Shown here: positions 46,205 to 56,287 of the stretch, piece by piece
How the letters are laid out: every line of letters begins with the position of its first letter
Numbering within the stretch: the first letter of the stretch is position 1
Origin: CAWGYT01 sp963826795
GTDB taxonomy: Bacteria > Planctomycetota > Planctomycetia > Pirellulales > Pirellulaceae
Assembly: GCA_963826795.1 (NCBI GenBank)
Contig: CAWGYT010000020.1
Coordinates: forward strand, 1 to 64,000
Direction: 5' to 3'
DNA: 64,000 bases
The notes under the pieces: model-generated
Databases searched by the model: none
Told to the model about the DNA's origin: nothing
Seen by the model: only the letters and a program-made list of their open reading frames with translations
Translations under genes and position numbers: made by a program

Positions 46205-46455
46205 CAGATCACGCACGGAACGGCTGCTTGGACTTGCCGTCCTCATCGTCTGCAAACAGCAGTTCGACGGCAGCGGCGACCCGACTCCCGATGGGCATTG
46301 CTGCGGTGATGTAGTTGCCGGCTTGAAAGCGTCTACCAAATCACCGGAATCGAAGTCGCTATCGCAGTTCCAGTCGCCTTCCGACCAGGTTGAGTTTCCA
46401 ATCACGGAGTCTTGATATTCCCCGACTTGAAATACGCGGACGAGGTCCGCAGGGG
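46201..46455 (-). pseudogene. C-terminal fragment of a dockerin-repeat secreted protein
   Basis: Minus strand reads LVRVFQVGEYQDSVIGNSTW, SEGDWNCDSDFDSGDLVDAF, then shifts frame near 46325 to AGNYITAAMPIGSRVAAAVE, LLFADDEDGKSKQPFRA-stop (about 46210). It is similar to the repeats of the PEP-CTERM proteins at 6164 and 60142. The 5' part is cut off at the REP units of RAYT element copy 2 (46456), so that element, or a rearrangement with it, truncated the gene. Confidence 0.65.
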
Positions 46456-48168
46456 AGGAAGATCCAGAGGGAGGAAGATCCAGACACCCAACTTTTCTCT
46501 CAACCTTGATCGAGCAGGGACGATCGACCTCGCGAATCGCTGCATCTTGGCGGTGGATGACTCTCAGAAACAATGGATCGCGGGGGCGACGTGTCCGCCG
46601 GTGGGTGCGTTCGGCGCGAGTGCAGTGCGCCGCGAGGTCGGACGGCGAGCGGTTCTCCCGGCGGACGTTATTCGAAATCCGGGAGTCCTCGCCGTGAACC
46701 CTGGTGGAAGCGCGACGCGCGCGAGGGAGACTGGAAGGCCGTGCGCCGGGCGGCAGGTCCGCTCGGGCAGAAGCCCCTGGTAAGAAGGGGCCTGGCAGCA
46801 CACGCGAGCCGGCAGCACACGGGCCGCCGCGGGTGGCTCAGCCGAAGGCGGCCGCGCAGCGGGTGATGCCCCGATACCAGCGGCGGCCTGCCTGGACGGC
46901 CCGTTGGGCCACCTGGCCGGCCGCGCCCACGACGTGCCCAAACATCGAGTCGAAGCGAGTGACCAGGTCGATCCACAGCGCGCGGCGAATTCCCAGCCGG
47001 TCGAGAATCGGGGCGAGATGATCCGGAATCTCGCCGGCTTGGCCCGACCGGACGATCCGCCCGCTGGCGTCGAGCAGTTGGAGATAATCGTCCAGCGAAA
47101 CGGGGATCAGGCCCTTGTCCGACGCGCGGCGTTGCGTCGCGCTATGCAGCATTCCCGGGGCATCGACCGCGGCCTGCTCATCCAGCGTCAGTTCGCAGAG
47201 CCAGCCGTCGGGTGACTTGTCGGCCGAGGGCGTTTCCACGTCTTGCCGGTCGCTTGCCGATTCCCGCTGTTGCCGCGACTGGATCCGATCGTAGGCGGAG
47301 GTGTGGGTCGAGCTTTCGGGCGTCAGGGCCTCGCCGGCCCGGATTTGATTCAGATCCACATAGATCCCGCAAACCAGGATTGCCGCGTCATCCACCAGTT
47401 CGCGACAGTGGTAGCGATCCTCCCAGAAGCAACCTCGGCAGTCGTCCTCGCGGTTACTGCGTCGGGCGACGTATTCGCACAGGGTGGCCATGAACCAGGA
47501 CGGATCCGAGAGCCGCTTCCGCAACACGGCGATGCGGCCCGGGATCGCCAGTTCCAGGATGACCCGCGCCGGGTTCGGTTCCCGGAGCTGCCCGTCGCGG
47601 CTCTTGGCCAGCTTGCTCACCGCCAGCCAGCGGCGCACGACGTCCTCATCCGACAATGTGGACGCCACATCCGGCCGGGTTCGCAGCACCAGATGGAGAT
47701 GGTTGCTCAACTCGGCTCGAAAGCCGATCTCGATCGCAAACAGCCCGGCCAGGCGCTCCTCCATGTCGCGAATCCAATCCCGCCGATATCCGTAGTCGAT
47801 CCCGGTGGCCGGGTCCTCGCCACAGAGAAACGCCCTCCGCACGCACCGATTCCAGCAATGATAGACCGCGACCTCCTCGGGCCGGACAATCTCCGCACGA
47901 GCACACGACGGCATGCGACGTCTCCTTCGACCAGAGCCGCGGCGAATGAAAGACGCCTGTATAGCGCTCGCAACGCAAGCACGTCAAACGGCCTGAGAGT
48001 TTGCTCTCTGACGGGCACCGTCACGGAAAAGTCCCGGGCCAGACATCCTGCCCACGGCGCGGCCAAGATCCCGCCGAGGTGTATGCCGAAGCGCCAAGTT
48101 GCGCGATTCCGAGGCAGAAAAGCAGGGCGGAGAAGAGTAGGGTGTCTGGAGGCTTCTCTGGAGGCTTC
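46456..48168 (-). mobile_element. RAYT/REP element, copy 2 (complete)
   Basis: REP units at 46456 (partial) and 46473 on the left, and inverted units GGTGTCTGGAGGCTTC and TCTGGAGGCTTC at 48130-48168 on the right. Encloses the intact transposase 46838-47914. Nearly identical to copy 1 outside the deletion, the 19-bp tandem and the REP variation at the right end; differences such as AGGATGACCC versus AGGGTGACCC are rare, so duplication or transposition was recent. Confidence 0.8.
46838..47914 (-). CDS. REP-associated tyrosine transposase (RAYT, IS200-like), intact
   Basis: 358 residues from ATG 47914. N-terminal MPSCARAEIVRPEEVAVYHC with WNRCVRRAFLCGEDP; HUH metal site in SNHLHLVLRTRPDV; FMATLCEYVARRSNREDDCR and FWEDRYHCRELVDDAAILVC; catalytic-Tyr region GIYVDLNQIRAGEALTPESS. 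The C-terminal extension (DDYLQLLDASGRIVRSGQAG, GQVAQRAVQAGRRWYRGITR) is typical of planctomycete RAYTs. These enzymes nick and move REP hairpins via a 5'-phosphotyrosine intermediate. The REP family 1 units around it are its probable substrates. Confidence 0.88.
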   Translation of the reverse strand: MPSCARAEIVRPEEVAVYHCWNRCVRRAFLCGEDPATGIDYGYRRDWIRDMEERLAGLFAIEIGFRAELSNHLHLVLRTRPDVASTLSDEDVVRRWLAVSKLAKSRDGQLREPNPARVILELAIPGRIAVLRKRLSDPSWFMATLCEYVARRSNREDDCRGCFWEDRYHCRELVDDAAILVCGIYVDLNQIRAGEALTPESSTHTSAYDRIQSRQQRESASDRQDVETPSADKSPDGWLCELTLDEQAAVDAPGMLHSATQRRASDKGLIPVSLDDYLQLLDASGRIVRSGQAGEIPDHLAPILDRLGIRRALWIDLVTRFDSMFGHVVGAAGQVAQRAVQAGRRWYRGITRCAAAFG

Positions 48169-48301
48169 ACGGCCGCAACCCTCCTTGCAACTCGGATCGC
48201 GACTTGACGGCCCACCCTCCGGACCGGCACGCACGAACTCGGATACACTCGGTGGCTGAGAACGACGCACCGGGCCCCCTTGGACGTCCGGCGAGCCAAC
48301 C

Positions 48302-48367
48302 GGAATGTAGACCGTCTGGTTAGGGTGGAATGTAGACCGTCTGGTTAGGGTGGTAGTCTGGTTAGGT
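48302..48367. repeat. REP family 2 tandem array
   Basis: Two perfect 25-bp units (GGAATGTAGACCGTCTGG plus TTAGGGT, at 48302-48326 and 48327-48351) and a degenerate third (GGTAGTCTGGTTAGGT). Same core as 42544-42683. Confidence 0.8.
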
Positions 48368-48745
48368 GGCAACGCTTCTGCGTGCGGATTGCTGTGGCCG
48401 TCTCTCGATCATGGTTCCGGTCGCACAGGGATCAACCGGTCGCGAGAAATCGCGGGCTTGGCCGACCGTGCCGGCGAACACTCGCGCGAAAAGGCGTAGA
48501 ATGTCGCGACGGAGAGCACCGCTCACCCGCCGTGTATTTCGGCACGACGACCGGTCAACTTCGGATCGGGAGAGAGGGCGGCGAGCGGTGCGACTGCCTG
48601 TTGGACTCGCTGCCACCCATCCCTTGCGTCAAGGTTGCGGAAGCTTAGTCGGACGCGATTGGCGAATGAATTGATTGAGACATCGCCGGCGGCACGGGGT
48701 GCGAGGTTGGGACCCCGAAGCACCGCGAGATAGGAGGGCAGTGCC
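48368..48745. other. Leader/promoter region of the sigma-surface protein-kinase module
   Basis: About 380 bp with no supported gene. It ends with the ribosome site AGGAGGG for the sigma factor. No operator palindrome seen. Confidence 0.45.
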
Positions 48746-49321
48746 TTGTCGAACCGGCCGACTTCCCTGAGTCTGCTCGATCGGCTCCGCGCCCAAGAGA
48801 ATGCCGCTTGGCAGCGGTTTGCCTCGCTGTATTCGCCGCTGGTCTACGCCTGGTGTCGCCGCCAAGGGGTCATGCCTCAGGATGCGGCCGATATTTTGCA
48901 GGAAGTCTTCCAAGCCGTCCATCGCAAGCTGCCCGACTTCCACCCTCAGGGCGAACAGGGTTCGTTCCGCGCTTGGCTCTGGACCATCACGCGCAACAAG
49001 CTGAACGATTGGTTTCGTCGGCGAGCGGTCAAGGAGCAGGCGGTCGGTGGCACGGCCGCCCTGATGCGTCTGAGCGACCTGCCCGACCGTGAACCGCTTC
49101 CGGAACGGCACGGATCGGCCGATCCGAAGCTGCTTCCGGGTCTGGCCCTGGTGCAGGCCGAGTTTGAGACGCGCACCTGGCAGGCCTTCTGGATGTCCAC
49201 GGTGCAACAGCGTCCGACCGCCGAAGTCGCGATCGAGCTTGAGATGACGCCGGGGGCCGTCCGCAAGGCCAAGTTCCGCGTCCTGCGGCGTCTCCGGGAC
49301 GAGCTTGGCGAACTGCTCTAA
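48746..49321 (+). CDS. ECF-type RNA polymerase sigma factor
   Basis: 191 residues from TTG 48746 (AGGAGGG just upstream). Region 2: ENAAWQRFASLYSPLVYAWC, DAADILQEVFQAVHRKLPDF, GSFRAWLWTITRNKLNDWFR. A polar linker precedes region 4: FWMSTVQQRPTAEVAIELEM with TPGAVRKAKFRVLRRLRDEL. First gene of a three-gene module with the giant surface protein and the kinase. The kinase gene encodes a zinc-finger-like N-terminus that could act as the anti-sigma part. Confidence 0.9.
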   Translation: MSNRPTSLSLLDRLRAQENAAWQRFASLYSPLVYAWCRRQGVMPQDAADILQEVFQAVHRKLPDFHPQGEQGSFRAWLWTITRNKLNDWFRRRAVKEQAVGGTAALMRLSDLPDREPLPERHGSADPKLLPGLALVQAEFETRTWQAFWMSTVQQRPTAEVAIELEMTPGAVRKAKFRVLRRLRDELGELL

Positions 49322-49542
49322 GCGGAACGCCTCATCACGCGAGGGTGAGGCTGCGCTGTTGAATCCCTGGGATTCCGCTTTCTCCACCGAGCTTGCTCGG
49401 CGGTCTCGCTGATTCTGCGTTACCGTGCGAGTCAACGTCCTGCCCTCCGGTTGCGGGGAGCCCGGCGGCCAAAACGTGAAAATGGTGGAACAGTCGCTCG
49501 TTGTACCTCCTGAGAGCCGTCACGATTTCCAGGAGATTCGCC

Positions 49543-52500
49543 ATGAAGCGCCGTCGCCGCCCCCATTCCGTTGCCCTTGGCCAACGCGTTCTCCGAAGGC
49601 ATCCGCTGTGGCTCGAGCCGCTGGAATCGCGGCTGGCGCTCACCTTGCTAATCCCTGGGGCGGACGCGGAGGCCGCGGCCCGTTTCTTTGCGGCATCCGA
49701 CGGTCCCCAGGTCGTCTCCGATCCGGTCCAGGCCGTCGCCACAGCGGCGATCGGGCCAACGTTCGGCAGTTTCCAGACGGATGCTCGAGCGGAAGCGAAC
49801 GTCGCCGGCGGTCCGCTGCTCGTTCAAGCGAGGGCCGGTGGGGCGTCCTTCACGCCGACGCCCCCTACCGATACGTGGGCGAGCGGGCTTGCCCGCGAGA
49901 CGACGAACTGGATCATCACCGGCGTCACGCCCGGGGTTTCCGTCCCCATCGACGTCAGTATCTCCATCGCGGGATCGCTGGAGAATTTGTCCAACGGCCT
50001 GGTACAGCCCTCCGACTATCGCACCAGCGTCGCCGCGCAAATGAAAGTGGCCAGCGACACAGGTCCTGATGTGCTCCTGCTGGACGCCTCGGCGGAACTG
50101 ACCAGCTTCCTCGCCAGCGCGGGCCCATGGACGTTCATTTCCACCGGCAGCGGCCAAACGCGGCGCTACGAAACCAACTTTAGCGCGACGACCGGTTTCA
50201 ACATGGACGCGGCAGAGCCCTTCTCGTTGCAGTCCAGCCTGTTGACCACGGCGGCGACCGCCTTTGCCATCGAGATCTTTGCCACCGCCGATTTTCAAAC
50301 CGCGGGAGGCCTGAATTACACGCTGTCCACCTCCGTGCCCGGCGCCCGGATCGAGGCTTACAACGGGACGCCGCCGCCGAACAGCGATCGCGACGGTGAT
50401 GGCGTGGACGATCTGATCGAGGATGCCGGGCCGGGCGGCGGCGACGCGAATGGGGATGGGATTCCCGACAGCCAACAAGCGACCGTGGCGACATTTCTCG
50501 ATCCGGTCAGCGGTCAGCACACCACGCTTATCTTGTGTGACGCCAACGGCAATCCGGGTCCGCCCGGTGCCCGACTGGCCAACGTCGGCCCCGGCTCGGC
50601 GGCAGCGATCCCGTCCGACTTGGATGTGCTTGCCTCGTTTCAGGCTGATGTCCTGGGACTGGCGCTGGGAGCGGAGGCGACGATCAAAGTTCTCCAATCC
50701 AGCGGCACCGACGGGGCAAGTTATTACCATTACGGAATCGAGCCGTCCGATCGGGCGGCCCATTGGTTTGAGTTTCCCTATGACGGCCGTCGCGGGGGCG
50801 AGCTGAGCGGCACTTCGGTCATTGTCCACGTGCAGGATGGAGCGGACGGTGATGGCGACCCGCTGGCCGACGGCCGCCTGCACGTCGCCGGTGCGCTCGC
50901 CGCGAACCGGCCACTGCCCGTTCGCCTGCGAGGCGTGAAATTCTTGGATCAAAACGCCAACGGCGTCCGAGATGCGGGCGAGCCGAATCTGTCGGGCTGG
51001 CCCATCTATCTTGACGAAAACCAAAACGGGCAGTGGGACTCCGAAACCGAACGGCTAACCTTCACCAGCGATGCCGGAGAGTTCACGTTCTTCGATCTCC
51101 AGCGGCGGTCGTACACCGTCGCCGAAGGCAACACATACGGTTACCAGCCGACCGCTCCCGCCCCCGTTCACGCGGCCTTGGATCTCGACGGTCTGGGATC
51201 CGTGCGGACCGTCGCCGGGGGCGATTTCAACGGCGACGGACTGGACGATCTGGCGGTGCCGAACGATCGCGAGACGGTCATCCTGCTGAATCAGGGTGGC
51301 GCGCGGTTTGCCGAGTCGGCACGCCTGCAGGGACTGGGCACCGACGAGGCGGCGGCTGTCGCCGATTTCAACGCGGACGGCTTGCTCGATCTGGCCGTCA
51401 CCTACACCCTGGCCGACCGTGTGGGCATCTGGTTGGGCAACGGTGACGGCACGTTCCGCCTGGAACCGGATCAACCGCTGCACGCCGTCGGCCAGGAACC
51501 GTTTTCGATTCTGGCCGTGGATGTCGTGGCCAACGGCAACGTCGACTTGATTACGGCCAATCGGGACTCCGGAGACGTCACGATCTTGGCGGGACTGGGA
51601 AACGGACATTTTGCGGCGGGCGTGAACCTCCCGGCGGGAGGCAATCCCGGCACTCGTTCGGTCGTTGCCGGGGATTTTGACGCCGACGGCAATCCGGACC
51701 TCGCGCTGGCCAACGGACTGACCGACGAGGTGATTCTGCTGTGGAACAACGGCAGTAGCGGCTTCACCCAACAGGCCTTGCCGATCGCCGGGATCGGCAG
51801 TTCGCTGGTCACTGGGCAGTTCAACACAGGGTTCGGCGGCGATATGCACCTGGACTTGGCCGTGGTGGCCGATGGGGCATTGGTGGTGTTGTATGGCGAC
51901 GGCCAGCGGGGCTTTCCCGAGTCGCGCCGGGTCGCATCGCCGGGCGGTTCGCCGACGGCACTGGCCGCGATCGACGTCGATCTGGACGGTCAAACCGACT
52001 TGGCGGCCACGATCGACGACAATGACACGATGGCCTTCTTTCGACAGCAGGAGACCGTCGAGCTGCTGACGTTGCGTCCGGACTTCGTCGCCGCGGGCAC
52101 GATCGCCGTCGGCGGGCTGCCGTTGTACACGGGTGTCGCCCACCTGGACGATGACTCTTATCCCGACTTGGTCGTGGCTGAGAATGCCGGCCAGCGGGTC
52201 CAGGTGCTGCGCGGGAATCCCTTGCGTCACGGCCTGGTGCGCGTGGGCGAGCTGCCCGAGTCGGCGACGCCTTTCCTTGCCTTTGGGAACCAGATCCGGA
52301 ATGGCTCCGAAATACAGGGCACGGTCTGGACGGATCTCGATGCCGACGGCGTGCGGGACACGAATGCGCCTGGATCGGTGGCGGATCCGTCCCTGGGTGG
52401 GCAACTGCTCTATCTGGACCTCAATGACAATGGCCAGCTCGACACGCGGCTCGAACCGTACACCTTCAGCGACTCGGCCGGCCACTTTGCGTTTCGAGGC

Positions 52501-55500
52501 CTGCCCGCGGGCGACTACACGCTGCGGACCTTGGTGCTGCGAAACTGGGCGCAGACATTTCCGGCTGGCGCCTGGCAGATCTCGCTGGCCGCCAATCAGA
52601 CGTTGGGCGGCGTCGACCTGGGGATCGCTCCACCGGGCGAGATTCACGGCACGGTCTTTTACGACACCAACGACAATGGCCAGCGCGACGCGGGAGAAGC
52701 GGAGCTGGCCGACTGGGAAGTGTTCCTGGATCGCAATCAGAATGGAAGTTTCGACTTTGGCGAAGAACGAGCCATTACCACTCCGGACGGCGACTATGCG
52801 TTTCTTGATCTTCCGCCTGCCACTTACGTCGTGACGCAGACGATCCCCGAGGGTTGGAGCCAAGCCGCCCTCGCCAGCCAAACGATCGACTTGACACAGG
52901 CCGAGATCCGCCACAACGTGGATTTCGCCAACGTCGGCCAACTCCGGCTGACCGGGACAGTTTGGCTCGACGCGAACGCCGATGGTGTCCGGCAGAATGA
53001 CGAGTCGGTGGTCGCCGACCACGAGGTGTTTGTCGATCGCAATCAGAATCGTCGGCTGGATGACGGCGAGATCTCGACGCGATCCGATGCGCAAGGCCAG
53101 TATCAGTTGCGGGTGCCGCCCGGGACACACCGCATTACCCAGGTGTTGCCGAGCGCGTGGCAGCAGACTTCGCCCGCGACCGGCGCGCATCTCGTCGTGA
53201 GCGATCCATGGTCGCTGTCAGGGCCCTTCGATTTTGGCATCCGACTGCCCCTGGATCTCAGTGGTGTGGTCTGGATTGACGTGGATGGAAACGGGCAGCG
53301 AGAGGCGAACGAACCGGGACGCGAAGGGGCGACCGTGTATCAGGATCTGAACGCCAACGGGGCCTTCGATTTGGGCGAACCCACCAGCCTGACCGACGCC
53401 TCGGGACGTTACGTCCTGCGCAATACGACGTCGGCGGAGGGTGGCATCGGGCTGATACCCGAAGAACCTTGGCTCCAGACCGCACCGACGCGACTGCCCG
53501 ACGCCGTGTCATCGATCCAGACTTCGCACGTGGCCCAGCTCAATCCTCAGGAGGACACGTATCCGGATCTTTTCAAGCTGATTTCCAGCATCGGATCGCC
53601 GGACCGAATCATGTACGCCTTGAACGGGGGGCCATCGCGGATGTTCGAGCCGCCGCAAATCATTTCCATTCCCCCGACCGGCGAGGGAAGGCTCGACTTA
53701 CTCGACGTTTTGGATCTGAACGGGGATCGGGCCCCCGATTTTCTGCTGTTCAAGAGATCCCGCAGCTCGATCGAATTCGTATGGGTGCTGGGCGACGGGC
53801 AGGGCAATTTCCAAATCACCGATCCGCCCGATCCGCTGCTCGTCGTGCCGCCTCCGCCCGGGGCCTCGCAGGTCTTCGTGGCCGAGACGAGAATCGAGCA
53901 GTTAAATCCCCAGGTCGACGACATTCCCGACTTGTTCATCATGCAAATCGTCGACTTTTCGGAAACCACCGTCGTCAACGGAGAGTTGGTCCGGGAGGAC
54001 CGCCGCGAGCTTGAGTTCATCGCCATTCACGGCCGACGTGATCTCCAAGGCAATTTGCACTTCGACAATCCGGCCGAGTTGATCGTAACCATTCCGGCAG
54101 CCGCGGGAATCTTCGCGCAGACGGTCGACGTCGTCGACCTGGTCGGCGACAGTCAGCCCGAATTCGTGGTGGTGGTCGTCGGTGGTTCCTACCTCCTCGT
54201 CGCGTCCGCCCGAGTCTTCAACCTCGAAGGTCAGCTGCTCGAACGGGTCGATTTGACACACTCTTATTCGTCGAGCTTGGTCGGCGATTTTGATGCGGAC
54301 GGTCATCGCGACTTGGCCTTCGCTGGCTTCGGCCCAGCTGGCAGTGTCGTCACGTTTCTAAGAGGCGATGGGCAAGGCGACTGGACGCGGCAGCCCTACC
54401 TGCTTGAATCGCTTGGTAGCGGCCGCCTTTTCTTCGCCCTTGCGGATGTGGATGGAGATGGACGGGATGACTTCTACTGGGGACAAACGGTGCTGCTGCA
54501 GACTGGCAGCTTGTCGGCGGCTTTGCAGGTGGGCGACGCTCGCTATGCAGCCGTCGATCTTCCGCTGCTGTCGGAAGACGCCCAATTCATCGACTTGGAC
54601 TCGGACGGCGTTTTGGATCTCGTCGGCGATTTGGATTTCCGCACCGATGCGTCGGTGATCTACGGTCCGCTCTTGACGCCCGGGTTGGTGCCGCGCTACG
54701 GCGACTTTGACATCCGCGTGATCCCGTTGCCCGACACGGACCAGGACGGCGTCAGTTCGCGGACCGAAGACCTGGGACCCAATGCCGGCGACGGGAACGG
54801 CGACGGCATCCCGGACCGCGAGCAACCCCACGTCACGTCACTGCCCAACGCGATCGATGCGTCCTACGTTACGGTCGTCGCACCGGAGGGCACACGGCTG
54901 GTGAACGTGCGGGCGGAGCAGAATCCGGATCCCGCCAACTCGCCGACCGGCGTCGAGTTTCCCGCGGGCTGGATCCGATTTGAAGTCGACGGTTTGGCAC
55001 CGGGCGCCCATCTTCGGGTCCAGCTTCTGCTTCACGGCGCCGCCCCGCCAAACGGATTCTACAAGTATGGCCCCACACCAGCCGAGCCCACGGACCATTT
55101 TTATCCGTTCTCGATCGGCACGACACCGCCGCCGGTTTGTCTTGTGGACCCGAACTGCGTGGGAGCGCGGGTGCAAGGCAATGTCGTCACGCTGTACCTG
55201 ACCGACGGACTTGCCGGAGATGCCGACCTGGCGGCCGACGGCCGCATCATTGATCCGGGTGCCCCCGCGATTCTCAGTCAGCCCACGCCGGAAATCTCCG
55301 GGCCGGACCACGGCGTGCGCGGCCAGCCGCAACGGTTCGTCTTCTCGGCCAACCCGTCCGGAGGCGCGACGTTGGACATCGACTGGGACGGCGACGGACA
55401 CGTCGATGAAACGTTCGCGAGCAGCGATTCGCTGAGCGTGGACCATTCCTATGAGCGCGAGGGCTCCTATACCGTCCACGTGACGCTGCGGGATGCGCTG

Positions 55501-56280
55501 CAAACCGCGCTCGGCGCGGCCAGCCACCCCATTCGGATCGATCCGGTTGCCGTACAAGGCGGCGACCTCGTGGTCGGCGGAACGGACGGCCGCGACCTGA
55601 TCCACGTCACACGATCGCAAGAACGGCTGCGAGTCACCGTCAACGGCCAACGCGTCGCGGAACTGGATGACGCCGGCATCACCACGGTTGTCGTGTATGC
55701 GCAGGCCGGGAACGACCTCCTGCAGGTCCAGTCGAAAGTGGGCCAACGGATCGTGGCGTATGGCGGCCCGGGCCACGACGTGCTTTTCGGCGGCGGCCAG
55801 GACGACTTACTCGAGGGTGGCCCCGGCGACGATCAACTGTTCGGTCAGGACGGCCACGATCTGCTTCGCGGCGGCCAAGGACGCGACGGACTGTTCGGCG
55901 GGCGGGGGAACGATATCCTGATGGGCGAAGACGATCGTGACTGGCTTTTCGACATCCAAGGCCGGAATCTTCTGATCGGTGGATTGGGTCGCGACCTGCT
56001 GTTCGGGAGCCCCGCCGGCAACCTCCTGATCGGCGGCACGACTCGGCTCGACGACCACGACGCGGCCCTGAAGTCGGTGCTTGAGGAATGGTCCGCCAAC
56101 CGCTCGTACGCCCGGCGCACGGCGAACTTGACCGACGGCAGCGGTTCGGACGAAAGGGCCAACGGGCCCTGGTTTCTGGTGCGAGACGAGACGGTCGTTG
56201 ACGATCAGCAACCGGACGTACTCGTCGCGCGCCGCAAGCACGATTGGTGGTTCGCCTTTAAAAAGGATTTGGTAAGATGA
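49543..56280 (+). CDS. Giant multidomain surface protein (SdrD-B, FG-GAP/VCBS, PKD, RTX repeats)
   Basis: 2245 residues from ATG 49543 (CCAGGAG upstream). Basic N-terminus with the LEPR-XLL-like motif LEPLESRLALT. Approximate order: unknown domain (40-280); TSP3-like Ca repeat DRDGDGVDDLIEDAG (281-310); choice-of-anchor-U-like domain (325-453); SdrD B-like domain VKFLDQNANGVRDAGEP (463-530); FG-GAP repeats such as GGDFNGDGLDDLAVPN (546-896); four further SdrD B-like domains with DTNDNGQRDAGE, DANADGVRQNDE and similar (925-1313); second FG-GAP block (1323-1716); TSP3-like and second anchor-U-like (1731-1910); PKD (1920-2000); RTX nonapeptides GGPGDDQLFGQDGHDLLRGG (2008-2166); short tail. Extracellular, Ca-dependent; adhesion or matrix role inferred. 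Confidence 0.9.
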   Translation: MKRRRRPHSVALGQRVLRRHPLWLEPLESRLALTLLIPGADAEAAARFFAASDGPQVVSDPVQAVATAAIGPTFGSFQTDARAEANVAGGPLLVQARAGGASFTPTPPTDTWASGLARETTNWIITGVTPGVSVPIDVSISIAGSLENLSNGLVQPSDYRTSVAAQMKVASDTGPDVLLLDASAELTSFLASAGPWTFISTGSGQTRRYETNFSATTGFNMDAAEPFSLQSSLLTTAATAFAIEIFATADFQTAGGLNYTLSTSVPGARIEAYNGTPPPNSDRDGDGVDDLIEDAGPGGGDANGDGIPDSQQATVATFLDPVSGQHTTLILCDANGNPGPPGARLANVGPGSAAAIPSDLDVLASFQADVLGLALGAEATIKVLQSSGTDGASYYHYGIEPSDRAAHWFEFPYDGRRGGELSGTSVIVHVQDGADGDGDPLADGRLHVAGALAANRPLPVRLRGVKFLDQNANGVRDAGEPNLSGWPIYLDENQNGQWDSETERLTFTSDAGEFTFFDLQRRSYTVAEGNTYGYQPTAPAPVHAALDLDGLGSVRTVAGGDFNGDGLDDLAVPNDRETVILLNQGGARFAESARLQGLGTDEAAAVADFNADGLLDLAVTYTLADRVGIWLGNGDGTFRLEPDQPLHAVGQEPFSILAVDVVANGNVDLITANRDSGDVTILAGLGNGHFAAGVNLPAGGNPGTRSVVAGDFDADGNPDLALANGLTDEVILLWNNGSSGFTQQALPIAGIGSSLVTGQFNTGFGGDMHLDLAVVADGALVVLYGDGQRGFPESRRVASPGGSPTALAAIDVDLDGQTDLAATIDDNDTMAFFRQQETVELLTLRPDFVAAGTIAVGGLPLYTGVAHLDDDSYPDLVVAENAGQRVQVLRGNPLRHGLVRVGELPESATPFLAFGNQIRNGSEIQGTVWTDLDADGVRDTNAPGSVADPSLGGQLLYLDLNDNGQLDTRLEPYTFSDSAGHFAFRGLPAGDYTLRTLVLRNWAQTFPAGAWQISLAANQTLGGVDLGIAPPGEIHGTVFYDTNDNGQRDAGEAELADWEVFLDRNQNGSFDFGEERAITTPDGDYAFLDLPPATYVVTQTIPEGWSQAALASQTIDLTQAEIRHNVDFANVGQLRLTGTVWLDANADGVRQNDESVVADHEVFVDRNQNRRLDDGEISTRSDAQGQYQLRVPPGTHRITQVLPSAWQQTSPATGAHLVVSDPWSLSGPFDFGIRLPLDLSGVVWIDVDGNGQREANEPGREGATVYQDLNANGAFDLGEPTSLTDASGRYVLRNTTSAEGGIGLIPEEPWLQTAPTRLPDAVSSIQTSHVAQLNPQEDTYPDLFKLISSIGSPDRIMYALNGGPSRMFEPPQIISIPPTGEGRLDLLDVLDLNGDRAPDFLLFKRSRSSIEFVWVLGDGQGNFQITDPPDPLLVVPPPPGASQVFVAETRIEQLNPQVDDIPDLFIMQIVDFSETTVVNGELVREDRRELEFIAIHGRRDLQGNLHFDNPAELIVTIPAAAGIFAQTVDVVDLVGDSQPEFVVVVVGGSYLLVASARVFNLEGQLLERVDLTHSYSSSLVGDFDADGHRDLAFAGFGPAGSVVTFLRGDGQGDWTRQPYLLESLGSGRLFFALADVDGDGRDDFYWGQTVLLQTGSLSAALQVGDARYAAVDLPLLSEDAQFIDLDSDGVLDLVGDLDFRTDASVIYGPLLTPGLVPRYGDFDIRVIPLPDTDQDGVSSRTEDLGPNAGDGNGDGIPDREQPHVTSLPNAIDASYVTVVAPEGTRLVNVRAEQNPDPANSPTGVEFPAGWIRFEVDGLAPGAHLRVQLLLHGAAPPNGFYKYGPTPAEPTDHFYPFSIGTTPPPVCLVDPNCVGARVQGNVVTLYLTDGLAGDADLAADGRIIDPGAPAILSQPTPEISGPDHGVRGQPQRFVFSANPSGGATLDIDWDGDGHVDETFASSDSLSVDHSYEREGSYTVHVTLRDALQTALGAASHPIRIDPVAVQGGDLVVGGTDGRDLIHVTRSQERLRVTVNGQRVAELDDAGITTVVVYAQAGNDLLQVQSKVGQRIVAYGGPGHDVLFGGGQDDLLEGGPGDDQLFGQDGHDLLRGGQGRDGLFGGRGNDILMGEDDRDWLFDIQGRNLLIGGLGRDLLFGSPAGNLLIGGTTRLDDHDAALKSVLEEWSANRSYARRTANLTDGSGSDERANGPWFLVRDETVVDDQQPDVLVARRKHDWWFAFKKDLVR

Positions 56281-56287
56281 GCTCGCC

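Noticed and set aside
49648..53190. Minus-strand ORFs of 458 and 711 aa opposite the giant surface protein
   Set aside because: Antisense shadows of the Asp/Gly-repeat coding sequence; they contain no recognisable domain, while the plus strand has clear repeated domains.
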